Positions 8,357 through 16,605 of a stretch of 28,593 nt of DNA are shown here, piece by piece. Source of the DNA: Tannerella sp. Its GTDB lineage: Bacteria > Bacteroidota > Bacteroidia > Bacteroidales > Tannerellaceae. The stretch covers positions 1-28,593 of the forward strand of contig JAISTJ010000093.1 of assembly GCA_031272655.1 (NCBI GenBank), written 5' to 3'. Under the pieces are notes generated by a model. The model was given only the letters and a program-made list of their open reading frames with translations, ran no database searches and had not been told where the DNA came from. A program made the position numbers and the translations under genes. Each line of letters opens with the position of its first letter. The first letter of the stretch is position 1.

Positions 8357-9175
8357 ATGAAGAAAAAATTTTTGTCCTTAACATTTTTGATTTATCTGCT
8401 GTGTTCATGCAGCGCCCCGAAGAATGTAACTCTTTTTCAGGGCATTGAGAGCCTTACGGCGGAACAGAAAGAAGCGATGACTCAAAAATATGTGCCAAGA
8501 ATATGTATTGATGATGCTTTGATTATCACCGTTACGTCGCCTGACAGGGAATCTGTCATTCCATTTTCGCCGCCTCCTTACGGCTATTATGAACCGGGAG
8601 AAGATGCTATTGGTATTCAGGCTACTACACAAAATTTATTTACTTATTTGGTTGATGATGAGGGATATATCTATTTTCCTGTATTAGGTCGCATCCATGT
8701 AGCGGGAATGTCTATAAATGAGAGCATTAAGTTTTTGCAGGAAGAAATCCGTAAATCAGCTCCGCAGGCTGTCGTGAGCCTTCAGATAGCGAACTTCAAG
8801 GTCGGCATTTTCGGGGAAGTGAAAACGGCTAATGTGTTCAAAATCAAGACCCCGCGTCTCTCGATACTTGATTTGATAGCTCTTGCAGGCGATGTTACGG
8901 TTATGGCAGACCGTAAAAACGTACTCCTGATAAGGGACAATGATGGCGAGAAGGAGCACATCCGCATAGATCTCACCGATCCTGCGATTTTCTCGTCGCC
9001 GTATTACTATCTCCAGCAGAACGACATGGTCTATGTGGCGCCGAACGAAGCCCAGAAAAAGAACACTGTCTATACGGCGGAAAACAGCATAAGGCTCACT
9101 CTTGCGTCGGTAGTGATTTCGGCGGTCTCAATAATAACATCCTTGTTCCTGACACTCAGGGGGCAAAATTTATAA
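8357..9175 (+). CDS. Wza-like polysaccharide export lipoprotein
   Basis: This 272-residue outer-membrane polysaccharide export protein begins with a lipoprotein signal (lipobox LLCSC, Cys at about residue 18). A Poly_export segment follows (PRICIDDALIITVTSPDRE and the strand-rich YLVDDEGYIYFPVLGRIHVAGM), then an SLBB-like region (VGIFGEVKTANVFKI ... LIALAGDVTVMADRKNVLLIRD). It ends with a hydrophobic helix (about residues 247-266), typical of Bacteroidetes and analogous to the Wza transmembrane helix. In this family the protein forms the outer-membrane exit pore with the chain-length protein encoded 9 nt downstream. It is the first gene of the plus-strand arm. The start is fixed by the signal peptide. 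Confidence 0.9.
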   Translation: MKKKFLSLTFLIYLLCSCSAPKNVTLFQGIESLTAEQKEAMTQKYVPRICIDDALIITVTSPDRESVIPFSPPPYGYYEPGEDAIGIQATTQNLFTYLVDDEGYIYFPVLGRIHVAGMSINESIKFLQEEIRKSAPQAVVSLQIANFKVGIFGEVKTANVFKIKTPRLSILDLIALAGDVTVMADRKNVLLIRDNDGEKEHIRIDLTDPAIFSSPYYYLQQNDMVYVAPNEAQKKNTVYTAENSIRLTLASVVISAVSIITSLFLTLRGQNL

Positions 9176-9184
9176 TTAGTCAAT

Positions 9185-10777
9185 ATGGAAACCAATAAAG
9201 AAAATATAAGCATTAAAAGCATAATAGTCAAGTATTTACATCACTGGAAGCTGTTTGTAGTCGTGTTTATCCTGTCGTTTATTCCTGCTATTCTGTACCT
9301 TAAGCTGATGCCGCGTACATATCAGTTTAAAGCGAGCGTGTTGCTTCAGGAAGAGGAAAAATCAAGCATCGCGGGTATGCCGATGGGCGAAGTTGCGGGA
9401 TTGATGAAGTCTTTCGGAATCAGCACCGGCGGCGGGACTATCAGTATAGAAGACGAGATGGGAATAATGACATCAAACCGGATGTTAAGGCAAATGATAA
9501 ACCGTTTGGGGATAAATATCATATATTCAAGACCTTATTCGTTTTATAAAATGTACAACGAAGCACCCCTAAAGCTGTCGGTTGATTCGGCGACAATGGC
9601 AAACCTTGATGAAGAGTATCGTTTTACGGTTTCCGTCGAGCCGGGAAACATCAAAGTCAAGGTTAAAAGCATCCCGGACGGGTACAAGAATACGTTCAAC
9701 TTTCAATCCCTGCCGGCGGTCATTAAAGCAGGCGCCGACGAGTTTACACTTGATTTCGACAATGATGGCTCTGCTAATCAGTCATTTAAGTTGAAAATTA
9801 GATGCGTGCCTTCAAGCTGGATGGCGGAAGAGCTGAATAAAAATCTTGTTGTAGAAGACATTTCCAAAGCCTCGAATATCCTTGAAATATCCTGTTCCGA
9901 TCATGTGAAAAGCAGGGGTAAAGACATGATTAATACGTTAATAGATGAATACAACAAGGATGTAGTGAACTATGACAGGGAGAAAGGCGAAAAGACGATT
10001 GATTTTGTTGACGGCCGAATTACAGTATTACTTGACGAGCTGAACGAAACCGAAAAGAAAATTCAGGATTACAAGAAGAAAAACAATATGACGCTGCTTG
10101 AGTCGGACGTTACAATGTACGGCGAGTTGGTCAAAGATTTGGAGGTTGCGATAGTCGAAGCCGAGTCGCAATCACGCATGTTGGATATGATTGATGAATA
10201 TATCAAAAAGCCGGAAAACAAATATGCCGTTATTCCGTCGTTGATTACGGCGACGGAAGGTGAGAAGGGAGGCGCGATAAGGCTTTATAATGAGGCGCTT
10301 ATACAGCGTGAGAAAGTTCTTAAAAACTCAAATGAAAACAATGCCCAGTTCAAAACATACACTTATAAAGTAGATAAGCTCCGCGAAGGGGTTTATGCCA
10401 TGATTGAAAACTCTAAAAAGAATTATAATCAGACACTTAGCGGTCTTAAGGCGCGTGAAAACCAAATCTTTTCAAAAATGAAATCCGTACCCGAACAGGA
10501 ACGTGAATATATGGGCTACCGCCGCGATCAGGAGATACAACAGGGCATTTATTTGATGATGCTTCAGAAAAAAGAAGAGATAACGATGACTCTTGGCGAT
10601 AAGATTGACCGCGCGCGGTTGATAGAGCCGGCTTACGTTGAAAAGAAACCGCTGGGGCCGCGCAAACTGTTCGCCCTGATAGGTATGATAGCTTTAACTC
10701 TCATTATTCCTGTTGTTTACATTATGTCTAAAGAGTTATACGCTTCACTAAAAGAGGAATACAAACGCTCTAATTAG
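9185..10777 (+). CDS. Wzz/Wzc-like polysaccharide chain-length determinant without kinase domain
   Basis: This 530-residue inner-membrane polysaccharide co-polymerase has a first membrane helix at about residues 18-38 (WKLFVVVFILSFIPAILYL), a long periplasmic region with coiled coil near 265-295 (LLDELNETEKKIQDYKKKN), and a second helix at about 495-513 (LFALIGMIALTLIIPVVYI) preceded by the proline-rich KKPLGPRK. It ends 17 residues after that helix, so the C-terminal BY-kinase domain of Wzc is absent, along with Walker A and the tyrosine tail. No separate kinase lies in the window. The family controls chain length and bridges to the Wza pore. It sits 9 nt from the genes on both sides, so it is almost certainly co-transcribed with them. 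Confidence 0.9.
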   Translation: METNKENISIKSIIVKYLHHWKLFVVVFILSFIPAILYLKLMPRTYQFKASVLLQEEEKSSIAGMPMGEVAGLMKSFGISTGGGTISIEDEMGIMTSNRMLRQMINRLGINIIYSRPYSFYKMYNEAPLKLSVDSATMANLDEEYRFTVSVEPGNIKVKVKSIPDGYKNTFNFQSLPAVIKAGADEFTLDFDNDGSANQSFKLKIRCVPSSWMAEELNKNLVVEDISKASNILEISCSDHVKSRGKDMINTLIDEYNKDVVNYDREKGEKTIDFVDGRITVLLDELNETEKKIQDYKKKNNMTLLESDVTMYGELVKDLEVAIVEAESQSRMLDMIDEYIKKPENKYAVIPSLITATEGEKGGAIRLYNEALIQREKVLKNSNENNAQFKTYTYKVDKLREGVYAMIENSKKNYNQTLSGLKARENQIFSKMKSVPEQEREYMGYRRDQEIQQGIYLMMLQKKEEITMTLGDKIDRARLIEPAYVEKKPLGPRKLFALIGMIALTLIIPVVYIMSKELYASLKEEYKRSN

Positions 10778-10786
10778 TCTTGTCCG

Positions 10787-12325
10787 ATGCAAACAGGAGA
10801 CCGGATAGCTTTCAATACTTTTATGATGTATGCCAAAGCGCTTATCACTTTTGGTATAACGGTCTATTCTACAAGATTGATACTCAACCAGTTAGGGGTT
10901 GATGACTATGGAACATACAATGTTGTAGCGGGTATTGTCGGCATGTTGGAATTTCTTGTTGTCGCTATCAGTATGGCAGGGCAGCGGTATATGTCCTATG
11001 CTATTGGCAAAAAAGACATGTCCATGCTTTGCGACGTATATCGTATCACCAAGAGAATCAGCCTTATAGCCGGTATTATTGCTGTCGTTATTTCGGAAAT
11101 TTTCTGTTTCTGCTTTCTTTCCTATTTGAATATCAGTCCTGAAAGACTTTTTGCCGCCCAAATAGCCTTTCAGTGCGTTACAGTAAGTGTCTTTTTTTCA
11201 ATTATTTCTATCACGTATCATACGTCAATCACTGTCCACGAGGACATTTTCGTAATCTCGCTGTTTTATATAGTTACTTCTATCCTGAAACTTGGGATTG
11301 CTTTTTATTTGATTTTCACCCCGTTCGACAAGTTAATAGTTTACGGCGCGCTGCTTGCTGCGGTTTATACGGCATATAATTTCGCCCTTCAAGTCTATTG
11401 TCGCAAATATGAGGAAACCCGCATCAAACCGGCGAAAAAGCCCGCCCGTAGCCTTTTCCGCGAGATAGCGGCCTTTTCGGGATGGACTTCTTTTGAGCCG
11501 GTAGCGACAATCTTTTCCACGCAGGGCGTTAATGTGTTGCTTAACCTTTTCGGCGGCGTGGTTTTTAATGCTGCGTATGGGATTGCTAATCAGGTAAATG
11601 GGCAAATGAACTATTTTTCAACTTCGCTCTTGTCGGCTATGAATCCGCAAATTATGAAAAGCGAAGGCGGCGGAGACCGCCCGAGGACAGCCAAATTGAG
11701 CATGTTTGCCTGTAAGATTTCGTTCTTTATGATGGCGTTCTTCGCCCTGCCGCTGATAGCCGAAATGCCTTACGTACTGCGTTTGTGGCTGAAAAATGTG
11801 CCGGATTATACCGTACTGTTCTGCCGGTTGATACTTGTCGGCTCGCTTATTTCGCAATTGACTTTCGGGTTGCAAAGCGGTTTGATAGCAATAGGAAGTA
11901 TCCGTAAATACCTGACTGCTACCACATTAACTAAGCTGCTGACTGTTCCAGCCGTTTATCTGCTGCTTAAAAACGGTATGTCCGCAAGCCTCGCAGTCGC
12001 CGCTTTTATCTTCATAGAAACCGTCAATCTCTTCATAAGGCTCTATTATTCAAATCGTTTGCTCGGCGTAAAATATGCAAACTATCTTCAAAACGTCTTT
12101 ATAAGGCTCTTTTTGCCTGCTTCAACCGTTTATTTGCTTCTCTATTTTTCAATCGGGTTTTGTGCTGGAGAATCATTTTTCAGGTTAATTATTTCGGTGA
12201 TAATCAGCAGTTTGTCTTTGCTTATGTTGGCTAAGTTGTTTATATTCAACAGGGAAGAATTTCAACAGCTTAGAGCGATAGCACTGAAAGCGAAAATAAA
12301 AATACTCGGAATCTTTAAAAAATAA
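10787..12325 (+). CDS. Wzx-like oligosaccharide flippase (MOP superfamily)
   Basis: This 512-residue, strongly hydrophobic protein has about 12-14 predicted membrane helices. The N-terminus (FNTFMMYAKALITFGITVY, then LGVDDYGTYNVVAGIVGML) is characteristic of RfbX/Wzx-type polysaccharide flippases, which move undecaprenyl-linked repeat units from the cytoplasmic to the periplasmic face of the inner membrane. The segment FSGWTSFEPVATIFSTQGVNVLLN matches the middle of the family. It follows the chain-length gene by 9 nt. The C-terminus is basic (ALKAKIKILGIFKK). The next gene has its own promoter box, so this may be the last gene of the first transcript. Confidence 0.9.
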   Translation: MQTGDRIAFNTFMMYAKALITFGITVYSTRLILNQLGVDDYGTYNVVAGIVGMLEFLVVAISMAGQRYMSYAIGKKDMSMLCDVYRITKRISLIAGIIAVVISEIFCFCFLSYLNISPERLFAAQIAFQCVTVSVFFSIISITYHTSITVHEDIFVISLFYIVTSILKLGIAFYLIFTPFDKLIVYGALLAAVYTAYNFALQVYCRKYEETRIKPAKKPARSLFREIAAFSGWTSFEPVATIFSTQGVNVLLNLFGGVVFNAAYGIANQVNGQMNYFSTSLLSAMNPQIMKSEGGGDRPRTAKLSMFACKISFFMMAFFALPLIAEMPYVLRLWLKNVPDYTVLFCRLILVGSLISQLTFGLQSGLIAIGSIRKYLTATTLTKLLTVPAVYLLLKNGMSASLAVAAFIFIETVNLFIRLYYSNRLLGVKYANYLQNVFIRLFLPASTVYLLLYFSIGFCAGESFFRLIISVIISSLSLLMLAKLFIFNREEFQQLRAIALKAKIKILGIFKK

Positions 12326-12335
12326 TATTTTTATC

Positions 12336-12343
12336 TATCTTTG
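12336..12343 (+). promoter_or_regulatory. Internal -7 box before the methyltransferase gene
   Basis: TATCTTTG lies 22 nt before the ATG at 12366. The -33 position has only CTTTA (12313-12317). It suggests that the methyltransferase and GT4 genes can be transcribed separately from the export genes. Confidence 0.55.
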
Positions 12344-12365
12344 CAGCTCAATTTATAAGCGAAAT

Positions 12366-13199
12366 ATGTCATTATTAAGGAAATTATATTATGCGCTGTC
12401 TCCCGATATGCGCTTTATTGCAAGGCGAATTTGGTATTTGCCGTCGGATTTGTTAGCGCTTGCGACCGGCAAGAGGGATGATATGACCCCGCCGAAAGGG
12501 ATGATTTTTATCGGCGCCGGCGATTTTGTGAAGCAGGGGCAAAATCTGATGGATTTGCTGATCAAATATGCCGGTTTGAAGCCCGACGCGGCTGTTCTTG
12601 ACATAGGATGCGGTATCGGGCGATTAGCCGTGCCGCTCACTAAGTACCTGTCAGACAAAGGCTCTTACGATGGCTTTGACATTGTTAAGAAAGGTATTGA
12701 CTGGTGTAACAGCCATATTTCACCTAAGTATCCTAATTTCAGGTTCTTACATATAGATCTGATAAACAGTCTGTATAACAAAAAAACAGACCTTGAAGCA
12801 AAAAATTTTGTGTTCCCTTACGAGGATGATTCATTTGATTGCATCGCTCTTACTTCGGTTTTCACTCACATGCTGCCCGCTGATGTTTATAATTATTTAG
12901 CTGAAATTAAGCGAGTTATGAAGCCTAAAGGGAAATGTTTCGCGACTTATTTCCTTTTAAATGATGAAATTGAAGCCAAAATGGAAAAAGGCTTGACAAA
13001 TTTCAATTTTCCGTACTCTTATAGCGATTTCAGGCTGATGGATAAAAATGTTCCGGAGGCGAATGTGGCTTACAGGGAAGATTTTTTGGAAATGATGTAC
13101 ATGGAATATAATCTGAGATGTACGGAAGTCTGTTACGGCGAATGGTCAAACTCGCTCGACAGTTTCTTCTTTCAGGATTTTCATATAATTGAAAAGTAA
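12366..13199 (+). CDS. Class I SAM-dependent methyltransferase
   Basis: This 277-residue methyltransferase has a Rossmann-like fold with motif I VLDIGCGIGR at residues 77-86, an acidic post-I residue in YDGFDIVKKGIDWC, and motif IV-like DDSFDCIALTSVFTHML. The region after it (VMKPKGKCFATYFLL) matches the strand-loop that precedes the family's C-terminal part. Its place between a flippase and a glycosyltransferase suggests that it methylates a sugar or caps the glycan, but a lipid or small-molecule substrate is possible. Its stop codon overlaps the next start (TAATG), so translation of the two is probably coupled. Confidence 0.85.
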   Translation: MSLLRKLYYALSPDMRFIARRIWYLPSDLLALATGKRDDMTPPKGMIFIGAGDFVKQGQNLMDLLIKYAGLKPDAAVLDIGCGIGRLAVPLTKYLSDKGSYDGFDIVKKGIDWCNSHISPKYPNFRFLHIDLINSLYNKKTDLEAKNFVFPYEDDSFDCIALTSVFTHMLPADVYNYLAEIKRVMKPKGKCFATYFLLNDEIEAKMEKGLTNFNFPYSYSDFRLMDKNVPEANVAYREDFLEMMYMEYNLRCTEVCYGEWSNSLDSFFFQDFHIIEK

Positions 13200-14290
13200 T
13201 GAAAATCCTGCTGTTAAATTCAATACTGCGGACATCGGAAAAAAATGTAATCTCTGATACTGAGAGTATTAAAGATTGTATGATTTATAACCTTGGGCTT
13301 GGATTCGTAAAACTGGGGCATGAAGTTACCCTTGTCGCCGCATCCGAATACAAGCCGCTTGAGGAAGAGCAGTATGAATTTGAGGTGGTTTTTATCCCTT
13401 CGGTGCTGAAAACCCTTTTCCTGCCAAGCGTTTTGCCTTTTCAGCCGGGTGTATGGCGTTTCATTAAAAATAACCGGCAAAAGTTCGATATCATAATTTC
13501 AAGCGAGGTTTTTGCGTTCCCGTCCCTGTTTGCGGCCATTCTTGCACCGTCAAAGACGGTTGTATGGCAGGAAATGACCCGCCATCAACGCAAATTCCGT
13601 AAGATACCGTCAAAAATATGGTATAATGTGATACTGCCGGTGTTTATGCGCAGGTTGAAGGCTATTGTCCCGCGTTCCGGACAGGCGTACGGATTTATCT
13701 CGCGTTATTCCGGCAATGTGTCTAAAGTGATTGTGGATCACGGCGTTAATACAGATTTATTCCGGTTTTCCGCCCTTAAAAAAAGGCAACTAATATGCGT
13801 AGCGAGGCTCGTTCCCGGAAAAAATATAAACAACATAATCGAAAAATTTGCCGGATTGTTGCAAATGAATGGATATGAGGATGTTAAGTTGTTGATAGCA
13901 GGTTCCGGCGAGTCGGAAACGATGCTTAAAGAACTTGTAAAGTCATTAAAACTTACCGGTAATGTGGAGTTCTTGGGCTATTTGCCTCATAATCAGCTAA
14001 ATAACTATGTCAGCGAATCTATGGCCCTGCTTGTAGATACGCTTAACGACCTCAATATGGTTTCAATCCCTGAAGCGATTGTTTCCGGAACGCCCGTAGT
14101 AACTAATCTTGTGCCGGCTTCAGCACAGTATATATCTGAAAATCAGCTTGGTATAGCAAAATACCAATGGTTGGCTCCGGAACTTAAAGAGATTATAGAT
14201 TCCAATCGGGATTATGTCAATAACTGTCTGAATTACAGGGATAAACTATCATTTACATCAACCGCTTCCAAGCTCTTGGGCTTGTTCTGA
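13199..14290 (+). CDS. GT4-family glycosyltransferase
   Basis: This 363-residue retaining, GT-B fold glycosyltransferase probably adds a sugar to the undecaprenyl-linked repeat unit at the cytoplasmic face. The N-terminal domain starts MKILLLNSILRT; the C-terminal donor domain has ICVARLVPGKNINNII with Arg203 and Lys208, then LLIAGSGESETM and VEFLGYLPHNQLNNYV. The usual EX7E motif reads DLNMVSIPE, that is D-x7-E, so the first Glu is replaced by Asp. The start overlaps the methyltransferase stop by one base. The last 58 nt overlap the 3' end of the Wzy-like gene on the other strand. Donor and acceptor cannot be read from the sequence. Confidence 0.87.
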   Translation: MKILLLNSILRTSEKNVISDTESIKDCMIYNLGLGFVKLGHEVTLVAASEYKPLEEEQYEFEVVFIPSVLKTLFLPSVLPFQPGVWRFIKNNRQKFDIIISSEVFAFPSLFAAILAPSKTVVWQEMTRHQRKFRKIPSKIWYNVILPVFMRRLKAIVPRSGQAYGFISRYSGNVSKVIVDHGVNTDLFRFSALKKRQLICVARLVPGKNINNIIEKFAGLLQMNGYEDVKLLIAGSGESETMLKELVKSLKLTGNVEFLGYLPHNQLNNYVSESMALLVDTLNDLNMVSIPEAIVSGTPVVTNLVPASAQYISENQLGIAKYQWLAPELKEIIDSNRDYVNNCLNYRDKLSFTSTASKLLGLF

Positions 14291-15495
14291 TTTTTGTTGA
14301 TGTCAGCCATCAATATACCTAAAACCATCATCATAAACATGCCCCTGTTGTGGGTGAGAGTGGAGTCGGAGGTGCATTCTATAAGGAAAAATATCACAAC
14401 CATCAGTGTCATAACTACTTCCTTAACACAATCGCTGTCGAATGATTTAATTGCCTTGACTGTTATATTGATCCAAAACAGGAAAAACAATGCGGCGCCC
14501 ACAAATCCGAACTGGGCGAGAACAGGAAAATAGGTGTCCGTGATAAAATCGGGATAGGATTTTGACAGTCCGAACATGCTGTCCATGCCGTATTTGGCGT
14601 ATATCGGGGAATAAAATTCGGCAGATGCAAAAGTAGCATAAGAGCCGAAGCCCGAGCCGAACGGGATGTAATCAAACAGGATTTGCCATGAAAAGAAATA
14701 AAGCGCCATACGTGCGTACATGTCATCCGCTTCCCTGTTCGAGCCGAAGCCTCCGGTTACAAAGTAAAGGTATATCTTATCCCATGCGACAAATACTGTA
14801 AGCGCTATTGCGCAGGAAATGTAAATGATGTTTTTGAAATTCATCTTGAACCTGAACGATTTGTTGATGAACAAAGACATCAGGAGGCAGCATGTAAAGA
14901 ATCCGAAATGTTTTGAACGTGTTGATAATAAGCCTATTCCGAGGATTGCAAGAAATATTATCTTGTCCGTCCGCGTATAATTGCTGCAATACAGGTAAAG
15001 CAAGGCGAGCGCCGACGAGCAAGTCGCTAACCGCGAGGGATGTACGAAAGTTAATTTAATAACATCAGGTTGCACCACATACGCCATCCCGACAAGCAGC
15101 ACATAGCAACTGCATATTATGATTGTCTGTTTTATAATTTTCTTTTGATTATCGTTAAATTCCGGCTTTAGGGCATAAACGCAGTAAAAAGCCATATACG
15201 GTTTTATCTGGATAATAAAGTCCATTAAGATAGCGGATTTGCTATTTGATTGAATTACAATGGAATAAATAAGATAAAACACAAATACGGTCAAGACAAC
15301 AAAGAATTGGCGGTTAAAGCCCCAGTTGTCGGACTTGATAACCTTGTAGCCAAACAGCAGCAAGAGCAAAACGGCGCATATCTCGTCAATATACGAGAAT
15401 CCCAAAGTAGTGTTGATAGCGTCGTAAAACAGCACTCCGAATACGAGCGTGAAGAGCGTCAGGTTGAAAAATTGTCTGTTAATAGTTTCTTGCAT
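14233..15495 (-). CDS. O-antigen ligase/Wzy polymerase-like membrane protein
   Basis: This 420-residue protein has about 11-12 membrane helices and a large loop around residues 260-330 (FGSGFGSYATFASAEFYSP ... YPDFITDTYFPVLAQFGFVG) resembling the periplasmic catalytic loop of the Wzy_C/WaaL family. The late segment ECTSDSTLTHNRGMF is also typical. It would polymerise flipped repeat units or ligate the glycan. It is the last gene of the minus-strand arm, 8 nt after the GT4 stop. Its final 19 codons overlap the convergent GT4 gene. Polymerase is favoured over ligase because the locus also encodes chain-length and export proteins, but sequence alone does not separate them. Confidence 0.85.
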   Translation of the reverse strand: MQETINRQFFNLTLFTLVFGVLFYDAINTTLGFSYIDEICAVLLLLLFGYKVIKSDNWGFNRQFFVVLTVFVFYLIYSIVIQSNSKSAILMDFIIQIKPYMAFYCVYALKPEFNDNQKKIIKQTIIICSCYVLLVGMAYVVQPDVIKLTFVHPSRLATCSSALALLYLYCSNYTRTDKIIFLAILGIGLLSTRSKHFGFFTCCLLMSLFINKSFRFKMNFKNIIYISCAIALTVFVAWDKIYLYFVTGGFGSNREADDMYARMALYFFSWQILFDYIPFGSGFGSYATFASAEFYSPIYAKYGMDSMFGLSKSYPDFITDTYFPVLAQFGFVGAALFFLFWINITVKAIKSFDSDCVKEVVMTLMVVIFFLIECTSDSTLTHNRGMFMMMVLGILMADINKNQNKPKSLEAVDVNDSLSL

Positions 15496-15503
15496 TTTTG
15501 TTT

Positions 15504-16601
15504 TTAATTTTCAAGCGCTATTTGATATGCCTGTAACAGGGTTTGGGCGGCGATTTTTTTCCAATCGTATGCTTCGAGATTTTGATAAGAGATACGTCCT
15601 TCGTCGGCTGCAAGCGACTGTTGAAGACGTTGGGTCAGCTCCTGCTCGTCGCCTGCTTTGAAGTAGTTTTTTTCGGGCAGGCTGAGCGCTTTGTTAGGCG
15701 GGATATCGCTTGCCTGCATCGGCAACCCATAACTCATCGCTTCGAGCATTACGATAGACATGCCTTCGTTGTATGACGACTGAACAAACAGAGCGGCATT
15801 GGTGAACAGTTGAGCCAACGGCTTGCCGTTGATGTAACCCGTGAAAACGACTTTGTCGGCGCCCGCTTCACTTTTCAATGATTCATAATAACTTTGTTCG
15901 CCTTCGACGCCTCCTGCTATTACTAATTTAAACCCGTGAATATCAGCGCTTTTGAAGGCTTTTATAAGGTAATCGAAGCCTTTTTCGGGAGTTATGCGCC
16001 CCACCGCAAGTACGTATTTGTTTTTTTCTACGCCGATAGAATGAAGATAATCTTCGTCGTAATCGAAAACAGGCGGCTGTATGCCGTTAGGAATGAAGCA
16101 GGATTTGCCCGATATTTTGCCGTTGAATTTGCGCCTTTGCAGGTCGTTTACAAAAATAATCGCCGAGGCTGCCCAAAGGGAGAATTTCTCGCTAAGTTTC
16201 AGTAAGTTACGTGAGAAAAAATCCCATTTCTCATGTTCATAGTTAGGGCTGTGATATGTCAGCACGACTTTTATCCGCGCAAACCGCAGCAACGGCGAGA
16301 AAAGAGCCGGCCCGATATTGTGGATATGAACGATGTCGGGGCGTATCCACAGGCAGCATATCGTAGCGAGAAAGGAGTGAATCATCGCCTCAAAGCCTTT
16401 GTAACGGGTAGAAGGCAGATCAATGAATCTTATCCCGTCATAGTGTTGAAGAGAGCGCTTCGATACGTATGGCTTGCGCCTGAACACAACAACATCCCAT
16501 TGCCCGTCGGCTGCAATCAGCGGATAGAGGCACTCGCAGTGCTTCTCTACTCCTCCCTGAATATAAGGAAATCCCCGTGTGCCGAAAACGCAAACTTTCA
16601 T
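15504..16601 (-). CDS. GT4-family glycosyltransferase
   Basis: This 365-residue GT-B glycosyltransferase starts MKVCVFGTRGFPYIQGGVEK, with the donor/acceptor loop typical of capsule and O-antigen GT4 enzymes in Bacteroidetes. Further motifs are DIVHIHNIGP, VLAVGRITPEKGF and EX7E as EGMSIVMLE. The ORF is open upstream to 16715, but the extra 38 residues would run into the radical SAM gene and lack conserved sequence, so the ATG at 16601 is chosen. That start is 4 nt after the radical SAM stop (TGA, AGAT, ATG), which indicates coupled translation. It is followed 8 nt later by the polymerase-like gene. Confidence 0.9.
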   Translation of the reverse strand: MKVCVFGTRGFPYIQGGVEKHCECLYPLIAADGQWDVVVFRRKPYVSKRSLQHYDGIRFIDLPSTRYKGFEAMIHSFLATICCLWIRPDIVHIHNIGPALFSPLLRFARIKVVLTYHSPNYEHEKWDFFSRNLLKLSEKFSLWAASAIIFVNDLQRRKFNGKISGKSCFIPNGIQPPVFDYDEDYLHSIGVEKNKYVLAVGRITPEKGFDYLIKAFKSADIHGFKLVIAGGVEGEQSYYESLKSEAGADKVVFTGYINGKPLAQLFTNAALFVQSSYNEGMSIVMLEAMSYGLPMQASDIPPNKALSLPEKNYFKAGDEQELTQRLQQSLAADEGRISYQNLEAYDWKKIAAQTLLQAYQIALEN

Positions 16602-16605
16602 ATCT

